Shown here: one piece after another, positions 57,001 to 64,000 of the stretch
Numbering within the stretch: position 1 is the stretch's first letter
How the letters are laid out: the number at the start of each line of letters is the position of its first letter
Assembly: GCF_027172205.1 (NCBI RefSeq)
Contig: NC_070611.1
Coordinates: 43,683,479 to 43,747,478, forward strand
From: Podarcis raffonei
Lineage: Eukaryota > Chordata > Lepidosauria > Squamata > Lacertidae
Direction of reading: 5' to 3'
Length of the DNA: 64,000 bases
The notes under the pieces: model-generated
The model's input: the letters and a program-made list of their open reading frames with translations, nothing else
The model's database searches: none
Told to the model about the DNA's origin: nothing
Position numbers and translations under genes: made by a program

Positions 57001-59904
57001 GAGCAACCGATGAAGGCAGAAACTCAGATGTTACATATCAGAATTTAAAATTTATGTTTTCTTAGTCACAGTAACAAAATATATCGTTTTAGAGATTAAT
57101 GGCATCCTACCAGGATCCAGAACAAACTTGTCCAGAGTGCTGTTTGATGCTTCCATTACTTTCTCTCCCTTCCCCTCTCTATATAAATCAAAGCAAATTT
57201 ACATTTGACTTTATATTTTGTGCTCTTTTGGCAGCTTTACATATCACACTTCCAATGTGCCCCTGATGATGTGTATGTTTGCTATTCTCCCTAGCTGCTT
57301 CTTTACCGCATATTTACACCGGAAAGCCACTCCTTAAAACTCTAGCCCAAGTAAGAATAAATGACTCATTATGTTAAACATGCCAAAGGACATAAGTAAA
57401 AGGTGAGGCCTCTAGTTCCAGATTTATTTTAGTTTCCCTTTATTTTAGCCTCCTTATTTTAGCATGAAAAGAACAAAGTGGAAGAAGAAGCCCCTTTTCT
57501 GTCCATGGGATATTGTGCGACATTCTGGTACCCTCTTCTTTTCACCCTCAAGCCGTAGTCCTTCCCAGTCCTAACATGTTTGCTTCTCTCACTCACACCA
57601 AAATATCACTCCAGAACTTCCTGAAGCACTGGAATCTGTTGCCTGTTTGTTCATCCTCCCTTTCTTAGCTATCTCTCCTCCCAGTCCCTTCCCTTTCCTG
57701 CAGGTGCAGAAAAATGGTACTCATAGCCTTTGATGAGACATAGCTAATGTCCCCGAGAATGTCAGACTAGTTTGTTTCATTTGGTGGCTTGACTAGTGAC
57801 AAAAAGCTTTAGAGCTCTATTCTGGACATTGAATGCTTCACAGACTTTCTATGGAAAGTGACAGGGAAATGCATTGAAAAGTATGGAATGAGTAGATAAC
57901 TAACGGGGAGACGTGTAAACTCCCCAGTAAGCAAGTCAGAATGAATGCAGGATGGATGTTCATTTCTATATAACCACCCCACAAACCAATCAGAACAAAT
58001 GCTCAATAAGAGCTGGGTATAATCTAACCGCTGCATAAGCTTTGTGAAAGCAAATCAAGATGAATACTAAAAGAGAGAGAGATTGTTCAGAGGGACCCAG
58101 AGAGAGAGAGAGAGGAAGCCACTTTGTACTGTCTTGAAGTGAAATCCCCACAGCATCGCGTTGCTGAAAACTGAACAGATACCTTCTTTTCAGGGGATAG
58201 AAAGATTCTTGAATTCTGTATAGTGTCAAATCTGAAGCAGGAAAACCTGCGTTCAGATATGTGCTAACATAAACACAGTAAGGCTTGAGCAAAATATATA
58301 CTGTATCTCAGACACCGGCTGAATTTCTTGGCTGTCAAATGGCAATATTAAAGAACAGTGTTACACACTGTTGTTTCAAAAGCCCAAAGTAAAAGACGGA
58401 AACATCATTTGCAGTAAGCAACATGAATAATAAACCATACTAAGATGGAACAAAATAAAAATAAATATTAGCATTAGTAATATTATTAGTAATATTTATA
58501 TGGGACTCTTAACTTTTAGCGACATTATCAACTGTGTCTTTGGCCACACCCAGAGAATATAGAAAAGGATATTTGTCACTGAACTTGGTGCCCTGATTAT
58601 GTTTGCTTTTTCAGCTATCAGAGCAAATACAGTATTCTGAAGCTCTGATTCACAGTCCCATATAAGATAACAGCACTGAATTGAGAATTTCTGGGGGTGG
58701 GTGAATGTGGCAGCACAATGATAATACAGGAAAAAACAGGACAGGACAGAGGGTGGAACCTATTTAAATCAATGTCTCAATACTCATATATCCACAGTTT
58801 GTTTGTTTGTTTGTTTAAAATGTCCCATTTATAGCTGAATGTCCTCTAAGAGGGTTTGCTGCAGACAGAGACACTTTCTGACTTGGCTCTGTTGACATTG
58901 GTCAGAGCCTCCCTAGTCTCTGCCAGTGAATCCAAACAGCACTGTTTTGATTATATCTTCCCTGCCTGCATCTTGACTCTCCATTTTCCATTGTGAGGCT
59001 ATTTAGGCCACAGGAAGAAATCCCAAATCCTATGTGTCCCTTATGATAGTTATCAGCAATCAAAAGCACACAGGACACAATAGTATGTGCCCTGTCCTGC
59101 CATGTGCATTTAATATTTAATAGCCTCTCTTCTGTTTTTTACACATCGTCGCTTGACGCTTCTTAGAATAAAATCAATGAAAGCATTCTTGGCAAAGCTG
59201 CTGTCAAACCAGCCAAAAGGCTGTTTCACGTGGCCTCAACATATTCGAGATTAGCTCAGGGTGTGGTTGCACCTGCGTTGCTTGGGCCCCTAGGGCTAAC
59301 CTCAGGTATTTGGACAGCCCAGGTGAAATATTAAAATGATGACCTGCACTCCCATTCAGACTTCAGTTCACTGCTCTGGCAAAGCCTTCCTCGTGCCTGG
59401 CTAGGTGACTTGCAACAGACTCCTGTTCTGGAGCCGAGCCTGCTGGGATCATTGACTGGCTCACCTATGCTCCTCCAGAAGTTCTGTCTCCAAGTCCTAT
59501 TAGGGTGGTACTGCCCAGCTGCCAGGCAGTTAAACCTGGCATGAAGCACCCACTGTACCATTTGTCCTTCCTTGCTTCCAATAGTATGTAACCAGAGTCC
59601 ATTGCTCAAATTATTTGGGGGTATGGGGCACTGCTCCACCAACCTCAGCCTGCCCTCAGCCAGCCTTCACCTGCCTGCCTTCTTTCTTACAACTTGCTGT
59701 GATGACTCTGCCTGCCATTGGCTCTAGCTCTCTTGGACGTTGACCTTACTGCCTCCCGCCCCACCAGTCACATTGGCACCAGTCACCACCGGGGGAAAGG
59801 TAAAGGGACCTTAAGGAAATCTACAACCCCCTGAGTCACCTCCTCAGCTGTTGTTGGGATGATGTCCACAGTGGCCTTTGAAAAATAGTAGCTGGGAGGG
59901 GGCT
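57001..59904. other. Intergenic, nothing recognised
   Basis: A/T-rich DNA with a short (GTTT)n run near 58800. Frames of 60-103 codons are not protein-like. The 57001-57350 part may still be Penelope-derived 3' sequence. Confidence 0.4.
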
Positions 59905-59910
59905 CATCAT

Positions 59911-60215
59911 CATCATTTTTTATTTATACCCTGCCCATCTGGCTGGGTTTCCCCAGCCACTCTGGGCGGCTTCCAAAAAAGTATTGAAATACAGTGGTCT
60001 GTTAAACATTAAAAGCTTCCCTAAACAGGGCTGCCTTCAGATGTCTTCTAAAAGTATGGTAGTTGTTCTTGTCTTTGACATCTGGTGGAAGGGCATTCCA
60101 CAGGGCGGGTGCCACTACCAAGAAGGCCCTCTGCCTGGTTCCCTGTAACTTGGCTTCTCGCAGTGAGGGAACTTCCAGAAAGCCCTCGGTGCTGGACTTC
60201 AGTGTCCGGGCATCA
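59911..60215 (-). mobile_element. L2-type LINE 3' end
   Basis: Same segment as 41517-41836, in the same orientation and with similar length. It ends at CAGTGTCCGGGCA. Confidence 0.8.
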
Positions 60216-62671
60216 CATCTCCTTTAATTTGAACACTGAGAATAGATATGTTCTGCTACTACGTCATCAGCAAAACGGCTTCCCCAGTTAAGATGCCTGT
60301 GGCAGACACCTAGTTACCCTATATCAGGTTAGTTTCATACATTGCACCCATTTTGAAGTAATAACACAGAGCAAATTTCATAACCTGTGATGCTTTTTCC
60401 ATTCTCAGTGCTGGCCTTGAGCCTGGTTTGGCCGTGGTGAAGTGTACTTGTAGGAAGTGCAGTGTGAACCTGAGGTGAACCACAAAATGGCATCCATTGC
60501 CAGAGAAGAAGGGGGAAATAAAGATCTACATCAGGTACAAAGGGTGAGTGAAAATTCACATCGGGAAGAAAGGTGTGTGTCAAATCAACCTTACCCGATG
60601 GTTGAAGGGAATCAAAGACCATCATGGGAGGGAAGAGGCCTGTTCTAAATCAAGCTGGGCAGGTGCGGAGCCTAGGAGACTCCAAGGGCAGCTCCGCCAT
60701 TTCCTCCCTAGGGGTAGGAGGACACCAGCACCACCTCTTATTTGTCAAGAGGCTGCTGTAGCGGTGACACTGGGTGGGGGGCTGCCAAGGTGGTGGCAGA
60801 TCTGACTTCCAAGGCTTATACCACAGCTGTCACTGCCAGATCTGCTGCCCCATGGATCCTACCACCTAAGGCAGTTGCCTTGCCTTGCCTCATAGGTGGG
60901 CCGGCTCTGAGTGTGAGTCTGTGCACATATCCCCTGAATATTTTTTCTTAGCTGATCTGGATGGCAAAACACCTGATTTGCTCAGAAGGACAAGCACTGG
61001 AAATTCCTGAGCATCTGCAGGCATGAGCAGCTTCTGCTCCAGGGATTGAGTGTACAAAGAAGAAAGAGAACGAGGGAGAGGGAGAGAGAGGGAGACTTAA
61101 AAGACTGTCCCTCGTGGTCACTCTTGAACTTTCTCAGTACATTAACTTAGCTGAATGCTAGGTAAGTATAGAAAGCAATGAAGGGGAGGAGGAGCACAAT
61201 GGTGTTATTGTTGGCCAGGGGTCTCCCACCAGCCCATATCCTCTTGGTTTCTCAACTCCCAGAGAGGTGCAATTTATCAACTGACTTGATGAATGGTCAC
61301 GGATTCAATTGTGGGGTGGGGAGAGGCGCAGGATCCTTCCCCACCCAGCTGCTGGGGTGACTGTCCTGTTGACGTCAGACATTTTTACCTCATCTCCTGG
61401 CACCAGGACGTTATATTTATAACAGCACCAGGAGTAGTGGAACTGGAATAGGCGTGTCCCTACTCCATCATCTCTGCTTTTTCCCTCATTTGCTTTTAAA
61501 GCTGCCCTTAGAGTGTGAGAGAGCAATTTTGCTGCTTGTCTCGCTCGGGGAGAGAAGAATGAGCAGAGCTGAGATTATTTGCCAAGTGGGTGTGCGGCAG
61601 GAATTTGTCTGGTTTGCCCTCTGAAGAAGACGCATCTAGCCGTGGGAGCACAGAGCACACTCAAGGTAAATCAAAGACGGTGATGGGATTGTAGAGCAAG
61701 AGGTTTGGTAGGAGGGAGTCCTGTGGCTCTTTCTCAGCCTGACCCCAGGGCATGCTGCTGTGGTGCAGTTTGTAGCTTCATTTCTGGATTGCTAGTCTGC
61801 AGATGGGATTTTCCTTTCAGGTTTTTAGCATTACAAAGACACCCATCGACAGCCATTCTCTGGCTCTTTCCTAGAATCTGAAAAGTGCAAAAAAAATTCT
61901 TTATTTATGCATACACACTGGTGCACAAAGCATGCCACGATTGACGCCTTCCCTGTAGATTTATTTTGCGTTCTCGCAGCTAGCAAGTCTTAACTGGAGT
62001 ACCTGGAATTCTGTTGATTTAGCCCTGCTATTATTAAGCAAGTCGGTGTCCCGTTGGCGTCAATGTGTTCATTCTGTTCAAACGCATGCAACACTGTTTA
62101 ATTGGTTTGTGGATCTGGCTGTTTGACCTCTAGCTATCAGCTGCGTGTGGTTTTAAGATGGAGGGTAGCAAACCAGGCAGTGAATGAATGATTTGCAGCC
62201 CAATACTATGCATGTTTACTTGGCAGCAAGTTTGCATAGGTCTACAGCCTGAGTGCTTAAAAGTATTTTTCTTTTTCTCAGAAATGGAGAGGGTGGGGGG
62301 ATTTCTGAGTGGCCGTTGTACAACCAAGGCAAGTGCTAATGTTAAAATGACGCATAGGGGTTCTGATTCGGAAATTTCTCACCAGAAGAAGCAAGTTACC
62401 CCACATTCAGTCTTTATGGTGAGTTTTCTGTTTTCAGTTATCTGAAGGAATGCCTCTGAGGATACGGCAGATGGAGGAAAGGGGTGTTCCTGCTTGATAC
62501 AGTGTTGGCAGTCCTTTGGATAATGCGATGCATTCGCCTGAACCTGCAGGCAGTTGGGGCCTGACTCAAAACATTAAAATTTGGTGGCCCACATTTGCCC
62601 CAAAATGTCACATTCCATTAGAGGGCAGCGCCAAACCCTAAAGTGAGTGGGGTCAGACCCACACACAATTA
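60216..62671. other. Intergenic upstream of GPRC5A
   Basis: No protein-like frame. AAG followed by GTAAATC near 61665-61672 could be the donor of a 5' non-coding GPRC5A exon (about 61560-61665), but that is a guess from splice likeness and position. Confidence 0.3.
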
Positions 62672-62905
62672 CAGTGGTACCTCAGGTTAAGAACTTAATT
62701 TGTTCTGGAGGTCCGTTCTTAACCTGAAACTGTTCTTAACCTGAGGTACCACTTTGGCTAATGGGGCCTCCCGCTGCCGCCGCGCCGCAATTTCTGTTCT
62801 CATCCTGAGGTAAAGTTCTTAACCCGAGATACTATTTCTGGGTTAGTGGAGTCTGTAACCCAAAGTGTTTGTAACTTGAAGCGTCTGTAACCCGAGGTAC
62901 CTTTG
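62672..62905 (+). mobile_element. Tigger/pogo-like short DNA transposon upstream of GPRC5A
   Basis: CAGTGGTACCTCAGG to CGAGGTACCTTTG with TA at the right flank. Interior matches the 13519 family. Confidence 0.85.
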
Positions 62906-63550
62906 TATGCACTCAACACACATAATCACACAGAGAGAGGCGTTTTTCATGGGGAAAAGAGATATGTATTTGTTTTTCAGTAACTCTGTTGAAGTTTCGC
63001 TTTCCATTTTTCATTCCTTTGGACTCCCCACTCTGAAAGTTTGTAAAAACAAGCAACCCAACAAAGTTTGACTGTGCAGAAGGCAAAAAGCAACCAGTAA
63101 TGCCCGCTGGAGATTACACCGCCAAACTTCAAGCCATGCCATATATAGCTCTTTAGTCTGAAACTTCAAAAGTCAATTTCACCCTGAAAATACTATACCT
63201 GAGTTACAAAATGTATGCCTTTTGATTACACGATCCTCACTGTAGTAAATAATATTTTTAAATATAATGGTACTACTAGATTAGTTCACCATATGCCTAG
63301 ATTCCATAATCCATAACTCAGTTAATGAAATAAGGCTTTATCTGAATCAGCTTAATAATTATTTGATTCCTTTGACATCTCTAAGTAGTGTCTGACTTGG
63401 TTCAGCTGTTCTGATATTATCCCCTTCATAGAATTGTAGGGTTGTAGTCCATTTCATTCTCTTTTTCAAATCATGCTTTATCATGCTTCTCTTAATTTCT
63501 ACAGGTCTTCCTTTAAGGCGGCATCCACTTTAGGGCTGTCCTGAGGCACC

Positions 63551-64000
63551 ATGACCTCCCAACCAGTCTGTCAAGGCTTAGATAGAGACTATGACTTCCT
63601 CTGTGACACCAAGGACTATTGGGGCGTTGTTGTGGAATCCTTTGCTACCGCTGGTGCTGTCGTCACAGCCATCCTGATCGTTGTGCTCGTTTTCCTTGTA
63701 TGTAAAGTCCAAGACAACACAAAGCGAAGCCTGATCCCTGTCCAGTTCCTCTTCCTTCTGGGCACTCTAGGAATCTTTGGCCTCACTTTTGCCTTCATTA
63801 TAAGGCTCAACGAGAGGACTGCCCCCACCCGCTTCTTTCTTTTCGGGGTCCTCTTCGCCCTCTGCTTCGCCTGCCTCCTGGCCCATGCCTTCGACCTCAT
63901 CAAGCTGGTGAGAGGAAGACGCCCATTTTCGGTACTGGCGCTGCTGGTTTTCGCCATCAGCCTGACCATTGTGCAGATTATTATCGCCATACAGTACGTA
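63551..64000 (+). CDS. GPRC5A: G-protein coupled receptor class C group 5 member A, 5' coding part
   Basis: 150 codons are visible before the window ends, still open. The sequence follows GPRC5A (RAI3) closely: LCDTKDYWG, VCKVQDNTKRSLIPVQFLFLLG, LGIFGLTFAFII, PTRFFLFGVLF, CLLAHA and KLVRGRRP. It is a seven-helix orphan receptor of class C without the large ligand-binding domain, retinoic-acid inducible in mammals and found at the plasma membrane. An extracellular N-terminus of about 25 residues is followed by helices at about 25-50, 62-84, 94-119 and 127-150. No cleaved signal peptide is obvious. A TTTCTACAG acceptor at 63496-63504 gives an exon start at 63505, with 46 bases of 5' UTR before the ATG (in a CACCATGA context). 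Order and strand after DDX47 agree with the mammalian locus, which supports GPRC5A over GPRC5B, C or D. Confidence 0.95.
   Translation, partial: MTSQPVCQGLDRDYDFLCDTKDYWGVVVESFATAGAVVTAILIVVLVFLVCKVQDNTKRSLIPVQFLFLLGTLGIFGLTFAFIIRLNERTAPTRFFLFGVLFALCFACLLAHAFDLIKLVRGRRPFSVLALLVFAISLTIVQIIIAIQYV

Noticed and set aside
63616-63990. 124-codon - strand open frame
   Set aside because: Shadow of GPRC5A on the opposite strand.
1-64000. CRISPR arrays, operons or bacterial features
   Set aside because: The window is vertebrate nuclear DNA with spliced genes; the short direct repeats seen are microsatellites, SINEs or LTR subrepeats.

Overview
The window is vertebrate, and the repeats point to a squamate reptile, most likely a lizard. 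It carries BovB (RTE), L1, L2 and CR1 LINE pieces, Penelope-like fossils, tRNA-derived SINEs and many pogo/Tigger-like and hAT-like short DNA transposons. I cannot fix the species from sequence alone. All recognised host genes lie on the + strand in the order F-type lectin, APOLD1, DDX47, GPRC5A. The last three are in the order known from human 12p13, so this is a conserved block with an F-type lectin gene beside it. F-type lectins are absent from mammals.

Layout. 1-2655 is the 3' part of an L1 ORF2 plus its 3' UTR. 3446-10415 holds the 3' end of a gene encoding two tandem F-type (fucolectin) domains, a small acidic linker exon and a short C-terminal tail. The two domains come from a recent direct duplication of about 1.85 kb. 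10416-14201 is intergenic and SINE-rich, with two Tigger-like elements in inverted orientation just upstream of APOLD1. APOLD1 has a single coding exon (14202-14897). 14898-20700 is intergenic. DDX47 is complete, with twelve exons from 20878 to 29781 encoding 442 residues and all DEAD-box motifs. 29782-63504 is about 34 kb of repeat-dense DNA with no recognisable host gene. It holds nested hAT and Tigger elements, a solo LTR, a BovB 3' end, L1, L2 and CR1 pieces, and a decayed Penelope-like element carrying two SINE insertions. GPRC5A begins at 63551 and runs off the right edge.

The genes do not form a pathway: a secreted-type fucose lectin, an endothelial membrane protein, a nucleolar RNA helicase and an orphan class C receptor. 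The most noteworthy locus is the tandem F-lectin gene. Its second domain exon has diverged between the copies several times more than the neighbouring intron, and mostly by amino-acid-changing substitutions, while the sugar-binding exon is almost identical. All counts are by eye from the sequence and no database search was run.
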